A stretch of DNA of 64,000 bases, taken from CALJFL01 sp047633055 (GTDB lineage Bacteria > Pseudomonadota > Gammaproteobacteria > Pseudomonadales > Halieaceae). A program made the translations under genes and the position numbers. Shown in pieces: positions 52,417 through 61,183 of this stretch; positions within the stretch are counted from its first letter, which is position 1; the number at the start of each line of letters is the position of its first letter. The notes below the pieces were generated by a model. The model saw nothing but the letters and a program-made list of their open reading frames with translations. It did not search any database and was not told the DNA's origin. The stretch covers positions 1 through 64,000 of the forward strand of contig JBLIEI010000007.1 in the NCBI GenBank assembly GCA_047633055.1, in the 5' to 3' direction.

Positions 52417-53157
52417 ATGCCTGACATGCCCGAACAGGTAATCCTCTTAAGCCTGCCTCAACTGGCGGTAGCCTTCTTACCCGTGGCAATCACATTGGTC
52501 ATACTTTGGCGATGGTCTATGGGGCCGGGCAATGCGCTTTACGCATTAGGCCGTATGCTGGTACAACTGCTATTGATTGGCTATGTGCTGGCCTGGATAT
52601 TCGGCGCCACGTCAGGCTGGCTGATATTACTCGTTCTGGTGATAATGCTGGCCGCATCGGGCTGGATCGCCCTGCGCACTGTGCCGAAACAGCGCAGTAA
52701 ATTACTGCTGGCATCGTTGCTGGGTGTCACTGTTGGTGGCGGTATTACGCTGGCGTTAGTCACGCAAGGGGTACTGCGCCTGGACCCCTGGTACCTACCG
52801 CGCTATATGATACCGCTGGCTGGCATGGCTTTCGCCAGCGCCATGACTGCGGTCAGCCTCGCGGCAGAACGCCTGTTCGCCGAACTGGCTCATGGGGACA
52901 GCTGGCAGCAGGCGCGCAAGGTAGCCTATCAAGCGGCGATGATTCCGGTGATCAATTCGTTGTTTGCGGTTGGGCTGGTATCGCTGCCAGGGATGATGAC
53001 AGGGCAAATACTGGCCGGCGTGAGCCCACTGATCGCGGCGCGCTATCAAATTATGGTGATGTGCATGGTGTTTGCCGCTGCCGGTATTTCTACCGCCGTG
53101 TTTCTGTCAATTTGCGGCAGGTCCAGCGGCCAAGAGTTTGGCAACCTGCGAAAGTGA
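52417..53157 (+). CDS. FetB/UPF0014-type ABC transporter permease
   Basis: The 246-residue membrane protein matches the FetB (YbbM, UPF0014) family, the permease of an iron exporter in E. coli that pairs with the ATPase FetA. It has seven hydrophobic segments, the signature RMLVQLLLIGYVLAWIF and the helix MIPLAGMAFASAMTAVSLAA. The cytoplasmic motif AMIPVINSLFAVGLVSLPGM followed by MTGQILAG is strongly conserved. No fetA-like ATPase gene lies on either side, so either it is encoded elsewhere or the gene has been separated from its partner. ATG 52426 is an alternative start. Confidence 0.87.
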   Translation: MPDMPEQVILLSLPQLAVAFLPVAITLVILWRWSMGPGNALYALGRMLVQLLLIGYVLAWIFGATSGWLILLVLVIMLAASGWIALRTVPKQRSKLLLASLLGVTVGGGITLALVTQGVLRLDPWYLPRYMIPLAGMAFASAMTAVSLAAERLFAELAHGDSWQQARKVAYQAAMIPVINSLFAVGLVSLPGMMTGQILAGVSPLIAARYQIMVMCMVFAAAGISTAVFLSICGRSSGQEFGNLRK

Positions 53158-53208
53158 GTTGGGCAGTGATGAGACGAAAAAACGCCTCACCAACTGCTCA
53201 GTCAAAGT

Positions 53209-53589
53209 TTAAGCCATGCGATGTAGCGCACAGATTTTGTTGCCAGCCGGGTCACGCAAATAAGCCAGGTACATCTTACCGCCGCCGCCCTCGCGAACCC
53301 CGGGCAGGTCCTCACACGTTGTCCCACCATTAGCCATGCCGGCAGCGTGCCATGCATCGGCTACTGCGGGATCGCGAGCCGCAAATCCGACGGTAGTACC
53401 ATTCCCGGAAGAGGCTGATTCGCCATCAATCGGTATGCTGATCGAAAATATGCCCTTCTCGGTAAACCAGAAACAACGGCCCTTGTCATCGACGGCTCCG
53501 GGGTCATGGCCCATGGTGCCTAACACCGCGTCATAAAATTTCTTAGATTCTTCAATATCGTTTGCACCGATCATGATGTGGCTGAACAT
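53209..53589 (-). CDS. VOC family protein
   Basis: The 126-residue protein has the paired beta-alpha-beta-beta-beta modules of the glyoxalase/bleomycin-resistance (VOC) fold: MFSHIMIGANDIEESKKFYD, AVLGTMGHDP, then FTEKGIFSISIPIDGES, VAFAARDP-like VGFAARDPAVADAWHAAG and a last strand LAYLRDPAGNKICALHR. His in FSHIMIG is the usual metal ligand. GGAGAGA precedes the ATG. The gene converges with the FetB-like permease. Substrate is unknown. Confidence 0.88.
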   Translation of the reverse strand: MFSHIMIGANDIEESKKFYDAVLGTMGHDPGAVDDKGRCFWFTEKGIFSISIPIDGESASSGNGTTVGFAARDPAVADAWHAAGMANGGTTCEDLPGVREGGGGKMYLAYLRDPAGNKICALHRMA

Positions 53590-53699
53590 CCAGTCTCTCC
53601 AATTTCAAATAACATATGCCACCGTGTTGTGGCTGCGTCACATCATATACGATTTCCCCTCGCGTCAGTCAAGGATTCTTACCCGCGGGTAGACAAACG

Positions 53700-54257
53700 C
53701 TATTGGCTCACTGTGCCGCCAGCACGCTTGCCATCCTGTCTGAGTATAGTCAGCAGTAGACTCCCAACTCTGAGGCCAAACTTGGTGAGTATGGATTCAT
53801 TGATCAAAACGTCGGGCGAAACCAGATACATCCGATCATCTACCTTTACGTCCACATTCGAGCCTCCGTAAGGAATTCTAAGAACATAAGCCAGGAAGAC
53901 GCCATTGCCCGCAAAACGCAAAGTGCCGTCACCGATAACGTCGCCGGCTGTTCCTATATAGCCGCCTTGTCCATCGGGAGAGAGAGTCCAGATACGTTGC
54001 TGATTTTCGCCATCATCAAAAATGAAATCTTCCACCAGCGTTCCAACACCTTCGTCCCAGGACGCGTCAATGTCGGCATTAAAAGTCCGAATCACGCGTC
54101 CAGCCCGGTTTTTCACCACCCCATGCGCGGTCAAGTAGCCCGTAAAGAATACATCCGGGCGCAGCTCCGGTCGGCTATCACGATAATCATCGACAGTCAC
54201 TGATGAGCACCCTGTCGCCACGGCCAGTGACATGCATAAGGTGAAAAATTTCCGCAT
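53700..54257 (-). CDS. DUF3833 lipoprotein
   Basis: The 185-residue product has a lipoprotein signal (FFTLCMSLAVATGCSS) and the DUF3833 domain: VDDYRDSRPELRPDVFFTGY, LTAHGVVKNRAGRVIRTF, a glycine-containing VEDFIFDDGENQQRIWTL and VDDRMYLVSPDVLINESILT. Members usually occur with DUF2878, cyclopropane-fatty-acid synthase-like and short-chain dehydrogenase genes. Such a DUF2878 gene and an SDR fusion lie to the right, so the neighbourhood is a reduced version of that cluster. ATG 54257 was chosen to fit the signal peptide. Confidence 0.88.
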   Translation of the reverse strand: MRKFFTLCMSLAVATGCSSVTVDDYRDSRPELRPDVFFTGYLTAHGVVKNRAGRVIRTFNADIDASWDEGVGTLVEDFIFDDGENQQRIWTLSPDGQGGYIGTAGDVIGDGTLRFAGNGVFLAYVLRIPYGGSNVDVKVDDRMYLVSPDVLINESILTKFGLRVGSLLLTILRQDGKRAGGTVSQ

Positions 54258-54392
54258 ATTAAGTCCAAAACAAGTTGTAATATAGATACGGTCAATGTTT
54301 TGCGGCGGATCTGCCCGAGAATATTCGGCTGCGGTGATCCGTTCGCGCCTTTGCGCGTACACTAGGTTTGACAAGGAGACAAAACGGCCACC

Positions 54393-54938
54393 ATGGTTAA
54401 TTCACTCGCCCCACAACATCCCGTCGCCCGCGCAGTGATCAATGGCATGCTATTTAATATCAGCTGGCTCGCGATTGTTGCCACGCATTCGAATACGCTG
54501 GCACCCATCGTTGCGGCCGTGCATCTGCTTATACACTTTACGATTTTTGGCGCACGACGAAATGAAGTCTTCTTTATTATGGGCGTCACGCTGGCGGGGC
54601 TGCTAATTGACAACTTTATGTTTGCAGCTGGCACTTTTACTGTAGCCGGCGTACCCGCAGTTTCGCCTTGGTGGGTGAGCTGCCTTTGGCCTGTGATGGC
54701 CACAACCTTTATGCACGCCTTCAGCGGGCTGCAGCAGCGATTACTACTGGCGTCCATTGTAGGCGCTATAGGTGGCACAGCTTCTTATGTCGCGGGGACC
54801 CGATTGTCGGACATTACTTTCGGCGACCCTATTATTGGACCAATGACTATTGCGTTGATATGGGCTATCGGCTTTCCTGCGTTGTTGGCTGCGGCACGAT
54901 GGATTTCATTGCGTGAAGTTCAACATGATGCTGTTTAA
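54393..54938 (+). CDS. DUF2878 membrane protein
   Basis: This 181-residue protein has about six membrane segments and the DUF2878 pattern, including FNISWLAIVATHSNTLAPIV, AVHLLIHFTIFGARRNEVFF, GVTLAGLLIDNFMFAAGTF and the following PWWVSCLWPVMATTF. The family has no known function but is linked to the DUF3833/fatty-acid-modification cluster. The AGGAG upstream is further away (about 14 bases) than usual. It diverges from the DUF3833 gene and overlaps the next gene by a few bases. Confidence 0.88.
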   Translation: MVNSLAPQHPVARAVINGMLFNISWLAIVATHSNTLAPIVAAVHLLIHFTIFGARRNEVFFIMGVTLAGLLIDNFMFAAGTFTVAGVPAVSPWWVSCLWPVMATTFMHAFSGLQQRLLLASIVGAIGGTASYVAGTRLSDITFGDPIIGPMTIALIWAIGFPALLAAARWISLREVQHDAV

Positions 54939-55617
54939 ATTGATTTCATTCCTGATATTTCTACTGACCCTGTCCCTGGCACCGGCGACGGTGGCTGAAA
55001 CAGAAGCCTCGTTCGATATCATCGGCGACGCCTATGATCGCAAGAAAGGAAATCTGTTATACACGGAGAACCATCACTGCGAAGCACAGAGCCAGCAATG
55101 TACCGTAGAATATCGCGATGAACAGGGTACAACGTTCGCCAAAAAAGAGATCGACTACAGCGCTAGCTTGCAGGCACCTTCAGTGGTACTCACTGACTAT
55201 CGCAACGACTCAACGGTGGAGATTGCTACCGGCGACAGAAGTGACCTTGTGGTAGATGCGGGCTTTGACAACTTTGTGCGCAGCGTATGGTCTCAACTGG
55301 AAGCCGGCACAGAGGTCAAATTTCCTTTTCTCGTTGTCGGCTTTGACGACCCTATCGGCATGACGGCATTGCGCACAGAATCGGACACTTGTACCGATAT
55401 GGAGCTCTGCCTGGAGGTCAATCTGGATTCCTGGTTTTTGAGATTGCTAGTCGCTCCAATCGAGCTGTCCTATTCATTACAGAACAAACGACTGCTTCGC
55501 TTTAGCGGCACCAGTAATATTAAAGGGGACGAAGGCAAATCATTGAACGTCGATATATTGTATCGCTATAGCAACAAACTGCCACTTAGCGATCTGGACC
55601 AGCAAAGCCAAAACTAA
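54925..55617 (+). CDS. Hypothetical exported protein
   Basis: The family was not recognised. From ATG 54925 the product has 230 residues, with a signal peptide (LISFLIFLLTLSLAPATVAE) and a beta-rich soluble part that is probably periplasmic. Features include NHHCEAQSQQCTVEYRDEQG, VVDAGFDNFVRSVWSQLEAG and FPFLVVGFDDPIGMTALRTE, and a pair of cysteines in TCTDMELC. It overlaps the DUF2878 gene by 14 bases and is therefore translated with it. GTG 54913 is an alternative start. Proteins at this position in related clusters are often small exported proteins. Confidence 0.75.
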   Translation: MMLFKLISFLIFLLTLSLAPATVAETEASFDIIGDAYDRKKGNLLYTENHHCEAQSQQCTVEYRDEQGTTFAKKEIDYSASLQAPSVVLTDYRNDSTVEIATGDRSDLVVDAGFDNFVRSVWSQLEAGTEVKFPFLVVGFDDPIGMTALRTESDTCTDMELCLEVNLDSWFLRLLVAPIELSYSLQNKRLLRFSGTSNIKGDEGKSLNVDILYRYSNKLPLSDLDQQSQN

Positions 55618-55662
55618 ACCTAACTATTTTTTACACCGAATTAAACTGCGTGAGGATCGTCC

Positions 55663-57045
55663 ATGACGGTATTACAAGAATCAGCTGAAGTAACTCGGCC
55701 AATCGCTGAAGCATTTGACTACGTTAGCGACTTCACGACAACGGTTGAATGGGACTCGACAGCCAAGAAGGCTACCAAAATCACTCCGGGGCCTATAAAG
55801 GTTGGCACTCAGTTTGAAGTCATTTGCGCGCTGCCGGTGGGCAGTGTCAAAATCATCTATCGGGTTGAAGAGTTGCAGGAAAACAAGCTGTTCGTTCTCA
55901 GTGGCAAGAGTAGGTTCTTCGATATCGAAGATAGAATTACTTTTACGGCTACGGGGTCCGGCACGAGAATCACATACCGTGCAGAGTTTTTTTTCAAGCC
56001 GCTCATGCGTGCTGTCAGCGGAGCTGCTCAAAAAAGTCTCGACAATATGGGCCGAGAGTCAGTCGCCTCACTGGGCCGAGCGCTGAACGATGACTTCCCC
56101 CTGATCCTCAAGGACCAAAAGGCCTGCGCAAATATGGCCACAGAACTGCCATTGTTCACGCGCCTGGGCTATCGCCGCACCATGAAACGGTTTTCTCCCA
56201 TGTCAGCTTCGGTGCGGAACAAGCACATCGTCATCACCGGAGCGAATACCGGTTTGGGCTATGCCACTGCCTGTGAGCTAGGGCGGCGCGGTGCAAAACT
56301 AACCCTCGTTATGCGCAACGAAAAAAAAGCAAAGGCAACCCTTGCCAAATTGCATCAAGAAACGGGAAACAGCGCCATTCACTACGAATTAGCCGATCTG
56401 AGTCTCATGGCGGAAGTAGACAGCTTGGTTGCGCGTCTGCGGAAAAAAGGGAAGGCTATTGATGTGTTGATTAATAATGCCGGTGCACTTTTTAACGATT
56501 GGACCAAAACGGGTGAAAATATCGAGCAGAGCCACGCCCTTTTACTCCTCAGCCCCTATCGCCTGACCTTGGGCCTGAAGCCGCTGCTTGTTAAGGCGGG
56601 GCAGTCACGGGTGATCAATGTAGTCTCGGGTGGTCTGTACAGCCAGCGACTCAGCCTGGGCGCACTCCACAACGAAGATGGCAATGGCTATTCCGGCAGC
56701 ATAGCGTACGCCAGACAAAAGCGAGCGCTAATGGCGCTCACTCAGGAATGGGCTCAGGAATGGGCTGAACAGGACATTGCCGTTAACGCGATGCATCCTG
56801 GTTGGGCAGATACTCCAGGGGTACAAACAGCGCTGCCAGAATTTCGCGCCGTTACCCGCAGTGTGTTGCGCTCATCGTTAGAAGGGGCCGACACTATCGT
56901 CTGGATGGCCATGGCCAAAGAAGCTGGAATGGCTCACGGCAAGTTGTTTCTTGATCGCGAAGCCAGACCGGTACACCTGATGAAGAAGACCATTGAAAAA
57001 GATGGCGAAACTGATCGTCTTATGGCGTTTCTGAAAAACGCCTGA
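55663..57045 (+). CDS. SRPBCC-SDR fusion protein
   Basis: The 460-residue protein combines two usually separate domains. Residues 1-150 form a polyketide-cyclase/START-like SRPBCC domain (EVTRPIAEAFDYVSDFTTTV, GTQFEVICALPVGSVKIIYR). Residues 175-460 form a complete short-chain dehydrogenase: TGANTGLGYATACEL, the NNAG motif (DVLINNAGALFND), the catalytic Ser in INVVSGGLYS and YARQK as the YxxxK pair, then MHPGWADTPGV. The SRPBCC cavity could present a lipid to the dehydrogenase; this is inference. It follows the exported protein gene by 45 bases, with AGGA before the ATG. Confidence 0.9.
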   Translation: MTVLQESAEVTRPIAEAFDYVSDFTTTVEWDSTAKKATKITPGPIKVGTQFEVICALPVGSVKIIYRVEELQENKLFVLSGKSRFFDIEDRITFTATGSGTRITYRAEFFFKPLMRAVSGAAQKSLDNMGRESVASLGRALNDDFPLILKDQKACANMATELPLFTRLGYRRTMKRFSPMSASVRNKHIVITGANTGLGYATACELGRRGAKLTLVMRNEKKAKATLAKLHQETGNSAIHYELADLSLMAEVDSLVARLRKKGKAIDVLINNAGALFNDWTKTGENIEQSHALLLLSPYRLTLGLKPLLVKAGQSRVINVVSGGLYSQRLSLGALHNEDGNGYSGSIAYARQKRALMALTQEWAQEWAEQDIAVNAMHPGWADTPGVQTALPEFRAVTRSVLRSSLEGADTIVWMAMAKEAGMAHGKLFLDREARPVHLMKKTIEKDGETDRLMAFLKNA

Positions 57046-57084
57046 GGCGATGCGATACGCTCGCTCCGTTCTCTCGTTTGGCGA

Positions 57085-57468
57085 TTACTGCAAATGTTCG
57101 CCATCCAGGTAAAGCCAGCGACCGTCAATCTTCTCGAAGCGGCTGACTTCATGCAGCCTGTGCCCTCGCCCATCAACCTTGAAGCGGGCAACAAACTCTA
57201 CCTTCCCTTCGGTATCCTGCACCTGCCCCGCTTCTGTTCCTTTGATGTGTAGTCCCAGCCAACGTTGCTTATCGTTCAGGCGCACCCTGGAAGGTCGAGT
57301 ATCTGGGTGCCAGGTTGCAAGCAGATAAGCTTCGTTTCGCACGACAAAGCCACAATAGCGACTACGCATTAGCTGTTCAGCGGATTCCGCAAACGCGTCC
57401 TCAGCATGCAACGGACCGCAACATTCTTCATAGGGCTTAGTGGTCCCGCAGGGGCAGTGTTCAGTCAT
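57085..57468 (-). CDS. YchJ family protein
   Basis: The 127-residue protein matches E. coli YchJ: an N-terminal SEC-C-type zinc motif (HCPCGTTKPYEECCGPLH) followed by an NTF2-like domain with AESAEQLMRSRYCGFVVRNE, AYLLATWHPDTRP and VEFVARFKVDGRGHRLHE, FEKIDGRWLYLDG. The second SEC-C motif present at the C-terminus of some members is absent. ATG 57468 gives the usual start just before the motif; ATG 57492 is possible. The function is unknown. The gene converges with the SRPBCC-SDR gene. Confidence 0.9.
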   Translation of the reverse strand: MTEHCPCGTTKPYEECCGPLHAEDAFAESAEQLMRSRYCGFVVRNEAYLLATWHPDTRPSRVRLNDKQRWLGLHIKGTEAGQVQDTEGKVEFVARFKVDGRGHRLHEVSRFEKIDGRWLYLDGEHLQ

Positions 57469-57659
57469 TGGGGGGTTTGGCGCAATCATCACGGATAGTT
57501 TGGGTCTCTGGCATACCGCCCATCTTAGGCAGACCGTTCTGCGCTGACAAGAAAACCCGCAGGATCAATATTATTTGGACACGGGATGTGGACGCCTTGC
57601 CTATAGATACGCTAACTTAGCGACTAAAATTATAAAAACACCCTCTCGAGGTACCACCC

Positions 57660-59759
57660 ATGCGCTTTATTGTCGTAGCACTAATGGTAATGGTAGTAAC
57701 CGCCTGCAATGAACAGGACGCAGCTTCCGCTCTTGGCGAACCCGCTGCCATGACAGAGGCCACCGTCACAGCGGCATCCGTGAACTGGACCAAGCATGGC
57801 CTGACGGACAGCGAACAGCGCTTCTCACCGTTGAACCAGATTACTCAGGAAAACGTCGGCGAACTGGGATTGAGCTGGTCTTTTGACATGTATACCCGGC
57901 GGGGCGTCCAGGCCACGCCGTTAATGGTGGACGACACGCTATACGTCTCAGGCAGCTGGTCTATGGTTTATGCGCTGGACGCGGTGACCGGCGAACTCAA
58001 ATGGTTTTACGATCCCAAGGTTCCTCGTGCCACGCTCGCCAAGGGTTGCTGCGATGCCGTTAACCGCGGAGTTGCCTACACCGAAGGCAAAGTATTTGTA
58101 GGCACTTACGACGGGCGACTGGTGGCATTGAATGCCGCTAGCGGTGAAGTGGTGTGGGACACCTTAACCGTGGATCAAAGCCAGCCTTACACTATTACCG
58201 GCGCACCGCGGATTGCGGGCAATAATATTATCATCGGCAACGGCGGCGCCGAGCTCGGGGTACGTGGCTATGTGACGGCCTATGATATCAATAACGGCGA
58301 ACAAAGCTGGCGTTTCTATACCATTCCCGGTAACCCCGCAGATGGCTTCGAAAGTGACGCTTTGGAGATGGCTGCCGAGACCTGGAACGGAGAATGGTGG
58401 GAGTGGGGCGGGGGCGGAACCGCCTGGGATTCGATGGCCTACGACTCTGAACTGAATCTTTTTTATGTTGGCGTGGGTAATGGCTCACCCTGGAACCAGA
58501 CGCTGCGAAGCCCCGGAGGCGGCGACAATCTATTTTTAGCCTCCATCGTGGCGCTGAACGCTAAGACTGGCGAATACGTGTGGCACTATCAGACCACTCC
58601 AGGCGAGACCTGGGATTACACGGCCACTCAACACATCATGCTCGCCGACCTTAAAATCGATGGCAGAGATCGGCAAGTATTGATGCAGGCACCCAAGAAC
58701 GGATTCTTCTATGTGCTTGACCGAGTCACAGGTGAGCTGCTGTCGGCAGAGAAATTCACCATCGCCACCTGGGCCTCTCACGTCGATATGGCCACAGGCA
58801 GACCCGTGGAAACTAAAACTGCACGCCTGTTCGACGGCAAAAACATCCATATCCCCAGCAACGGCGGCGGGCATAACTGGCCACCTATGTCATACAATCC
58901 GGGCACCGGGCTGGTCTATATTCCCACTATGGTGTTTCCGGGTAACTTTCTGGCACCCACTCGTGATATCGATCGCCTGCCCAAACAGGGTACTTACAAT
59001 ACCGGCTTTGATCGCATGGCGTTGGTACCGGAAGACCACCCTGACATCGATGCGATATTAGAAACCCAGTTTACCGGCAAACTGCTTGCATGGGACCCCG
59101 TGAAACAGAAAGAGGCATGGGCGCAACTACCCGGTCGCCCTGCGGGCGGCGGTACCCTGTCTACCGCCGGTAATCTCGTCTTCCAGTTGGTGGAAGATGA
59201 ATTGGCTGCGTACAGCGCTGTCACCGGCGACAAATTATGGTCAAACCCAACGCAGACAATAGGAGGCGGCTCTCCCGCCACCTACGCCATCGACGGACAG
59301 CAATATATCGCCATTGCTGTCGGTTTTGGCGGTGGCATAGGCGCAGAAGCGGGGGCCATATCGCATGGCTGGAAGGCCAAGAACCGTTCCCGGGTACTGG
59401 TCTTCAAACTGGGTGGCGAGCACAGCCTGCCTGCCCTGGTGGAAACAGCAGAACGGCCTATGATAAAACCCGAAGCGGTGACAGCTGACGCCAAGCAGGT
59501 CCTTGCAGGACAAGTCTTATATCAACGCCACTGCTCCTTCTGCCACGGCGATGGTCTGCGCAGCTCGGGTCTGGTACCAGACTTACGCCGCTCAACTGCC
59601 GCTATCCATGAACTCTGGCAGGGCATACTGATTGACGGCATATTGTCGCCCAGTGGCATGGTGAGTTTTGATCAATACTTAAGCGCTCAAGACGCGGAAG
59701 GCATTCGCCAATATGTGCTTAGCGAAGCGAATAGAGTGTATAACGCTCGCTCAGATTGA
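57660..59759 (+). CDS. PQQ-dependent quinohemoprotein alcohol dehydrogenase
   Basis: The 699-residue periplasmic enzyme oxidises alcohols with PQQ and passes electrons to its own haem. A lipoprotein-like signal (VALMVMVVTAC) is followed by an eight-bladed propeller starting NWTKHGLTDSEQRFSPLNQI. The PQQ-stacking vicinal disulfide is the CC in AKGCCDAVNRGVAY, and the catalytic region includes NPADGFESDALEMAAETW. The C-terminal cytochrome c domain carries a single CxxCH (YQRHCSFCHGDGLRSSG) with a later Met in SPSGMVSF as probable axial ligand. This is the type II (soluble or lipid-anchored) architecture. Substrate range is unknown. GAGG precedes the ATG. Confidence 0.94.
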   Translation: MRFIVVALMVMVVTACNEQDAASALGEPAAMTEATVTAASVNWTKHGLTDSEQRFSPLNQITQENVGELGLSWSFDMYTRRGVQATPLMVDDTLYVSGSWSMVYALDAVTGELKWFYDPKVPRATLAKGCCDAVNRGVAYTEGKVFVGTYDGRLVALNAASGEVVWDTLTVDQSQPYTITGAPRIAGNNIIIGNGGAELGVRGYVTAYDINNGEQSWRFYTIPGNPADGFESDALEMAAETWNGEWWEWGGGGTAWDSMAYDSELNLFYVGVGNGSPWNQTLRSPGGGDNLFLASIVALNAKTGEYVWHYQTTPGETWDYTATQHIMLADLKIDGRDRQVLMQAPKNGFFYVLDRVTGELLSAEKFTIATWASHVDMATGRPVETKTARLFDGKNIHIPSNGGGHNWPPMSYNPGTGLVYIPTMVFPGNFLAPTRDIDRLPKQGTYNTGFDRMALVPEDHPDIDAILETQFTGKLLAWDPVKQKEAWAQLPGRPAGGGTLSTAGNLVFQLVEDELAAYSAVTGDKLWSNPTQTIGGGSPATYAIDGQQYIAIAVGFGGGIGAEAGAISHGWKAKNRSRVLVFKLGGEHSLPALVETAERPMIKPEAVTADAKQVLAGQVLYQRHCSFCHGDGLRSSGLVPDLRRSTAAIHELWQGILIDGILSPSGMVSFDQYLSAQDAEGIRQYVLSEANRVYNARSD

Positions 59760-59831
59760 GCAGTCGCGGATTGAATACAGGAGATATGTCGCTCAGCCCG
59801 GGTCACACCAGACTGAGCGTTTACTGCCCTG

Positions 59832-60221
59832 TTAATTAGCGCTAACACCGCCATTACGGACCAGCGTAGTGCCATAGACCCTTGGGGTATCACACGCTAG
59901 CACATCTGCCATCAGCTCCCGGCTTTTCATCCAACCCCCACCGTTGGTATAGTCGCTGTGATCATTACCCCACTCTTCATAGCTCTCATATCCCGAGACA
60001 GGTTTGTAATGGCCGTCGACATCAGCGGCACCAAACGCAGGCAGGAAAACCCAAAGAGCAGCGTTGGAACCTCGTGAGGTCAGATGGTCAGCATAATTGC
60101 ACGTGTAAAGCTCCACCGCACCCACGTTGGGTGCTTCATCAGTATCCTGTGCGAGTGCATTAGTGCTCAAACATACAGGCGCAAGTAGCAATAATGCTGC
60201 GTTAATCAGTTTAACTGTCAT
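59832..60221 (-). CDS. Hypothetical exported protein
   Basis: No family was recognised. The 129-residue product has a signal peptide (LINAALLLLAPVCLSTNALA) and a mature domain rich in Tyr, Gly and Asp, with VELYTCNYADHLTSRGSNAA, LWVFLPAFGAADVDGHYKPV and WGNDHSDYTNGGGWMKSREL. Two cysteines (YTCNY and LACDTP) could form a disulfide. It converges with the alcohol dehydrogenase gene and is divergent from the SYLF gene. The composition suggests a small secreted or surface protein. Confidence 0.7.
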   Translation of the reverse strand: MTVKLINAALLLLAPVCLSTNALAQDTDEAPNVGAVELYTCNYADHLTSRGSNAALWVFLPAFGAADVDGHYKPVSGYESYEEWGNDHSDYTNGGGWMKSRELMADVLACDTPRVYGTTLVRNGGVSAN

Positions 60222-60387
60222 CGTTAATATCCTTTTTATTGTTAGTAAACTATGTTCCGCGCAGCGCTACCCTAACGTTGCTGCGCTTTATAAAGTGAGT
60301 TGTTGCTAGAAATTACGCAAATTATTCTAACAACAAATAATTATAAGCAATCACTATTTTGCTTCGAAACGAGAGAGAGAAAGAGAA

Positions 60388-60423
60388 AAGCGGCCGCGGC
60401 CTCACACAGAATTCGGCCGCTTT
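60388..60423. other. Stable hairpin between divergent genes
   Basis: AAAGCGGCCG (60388-60397) and CGGCCGCTTT (60414-60423) form a perfect 10-base stem with a 16-base loop. It lies between two divergent genes, where no terminator is expected. Read leftward the stem is followed by TTCTCTTTCTC, weakly U-rich; read rightward by GCTGTATT. It could end an unannotated short RNA, act as a leader structure for the SYLF gene, or be a protein-binding palindrome. Confidence 0.5.
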
Positions 60424-60497
60424 GCTGTATTATCCGACGCAGGTTTCACTATCTGTGCAATTTCTGGTTCAGAACCGAATTATCAACGGAGCATCAT

Positions 60498-61073
60498 ATG
60501 AAGAGCTTTTTAGTTGCCACATGCGCGGCAGTCCTGCTGACAGCACCGCTTACCAGTTTCGCCTTGTTTGGTGGCGATAAAGACCCGGACAAAGAGCGCG
60601 AGAAAATTCAGGAGATGCGCTCAGACATACTGGCAAAGCTCTACGCTGAGAAGCCCTCTGCCAAAAATGAGATTAAGACCGCCAAAGGGTATGCCGTATT
60701 CTCCAGCGTAGGGATTAACGTCTTTCTGGTGTCAACAGAGCGTGGCGACGGCATATTGCGCGACCATAGCAGCGGCAAAGATACATATATGAAGATGTTT
60801 TCCGCCGGCGGTGGTATCGGCATGGGCGTGAAGGACTTCAGCGCTGTATTTATTTTTACTACTGAGAAAGCGCTCCAGGATTTCCAAACCGAGGGCTGGG
60901 ACTTCGCCGCAAAAGCGGATGCCAGTGCCGAATCTGACGGCAAGGGCGTGGGAACCGAGGCCGCTGTTACCATGGTACCGGGCACTATTATCTACCAGCT
61001 GACAGCCGCTGGGCTGGCCTTACAGGCAACGCTGCAAGGCACCAAGTTCTGGACTAATGTGGACTTAAACTAA
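60498..61073 (+). CDS. SYLF (Ysc84-like) domain protein, exported
   Basis: The 191-residue protein has a signal peptide (FLVATCAAVLLTAPLTSFAL) and a SYLF/YSC84 domain, a lipid-binding fold known from eukaryotic and bacterial proteins. Seen are EIKTAKGYAVFSSVGINVFL, GDGILRDHSSGKDTYMKMFS, AGGGIGMGVKDFSAVFIFTT and EKALQDFQTEGWDFAAKADA. In bacteria such proteins are exported and possibly lipoprotein-like, with unclear roles. A CGGAG site 6 bases upstream selects ATG 60498 within a longer open frame. Confidence 0.88.
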   Translation: MKSFLVATCAAVLLTAPLTSFALFGGDKDPDKEREKIQEMRSDILAKLYAEKPSAKNEIKTAKGYAVFSSVGINVFLVSTERGDGILRDHSSGKDTYMKMFSAGGGIGMGVKDFSAVFIFTTEKALQDFQTEGWDFAAKADASAESDGKGVGTEAAVTMVPGTIIYQLTAAGLALQATLQGTKFWTNVDLN

Positions 61074-61122
61074 CCGCTAGTAGTCGATGAAGATTTGCGC
61101 GCACCAAGCTGGAAATCGGAAC

Positions 61123-61149
61123 AAAAAAAAAGCCGCGCATAGCGCGGCC
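61123..61149 (-). terminator. Terminator of the large lipoprotein gene
   Basis: Read on the minus strand, GCCGCGC-TAT-GCGCGGC (61148-61132) forms a perfect 7-bp stem followed by nine T. It lies 35 bases after the stop of the lipoprotein gene. Because the stem is symmetrical, it may also slow transcription from the SYLF gene on the other side, although there it lacks a T run. Confidence 0.88.
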
Positions 61150-61183
61150 TATCAAAGATCCCTTCCCTGAGACCTGACCTGAA

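Noticed and set aside
59760..59831. CGCTCAG/CTGAGCG stem considered as a terminator after the alcohol dehydrogenase gene
   Set aside because: The loop is long and only three T follow, so it is too weak to list.
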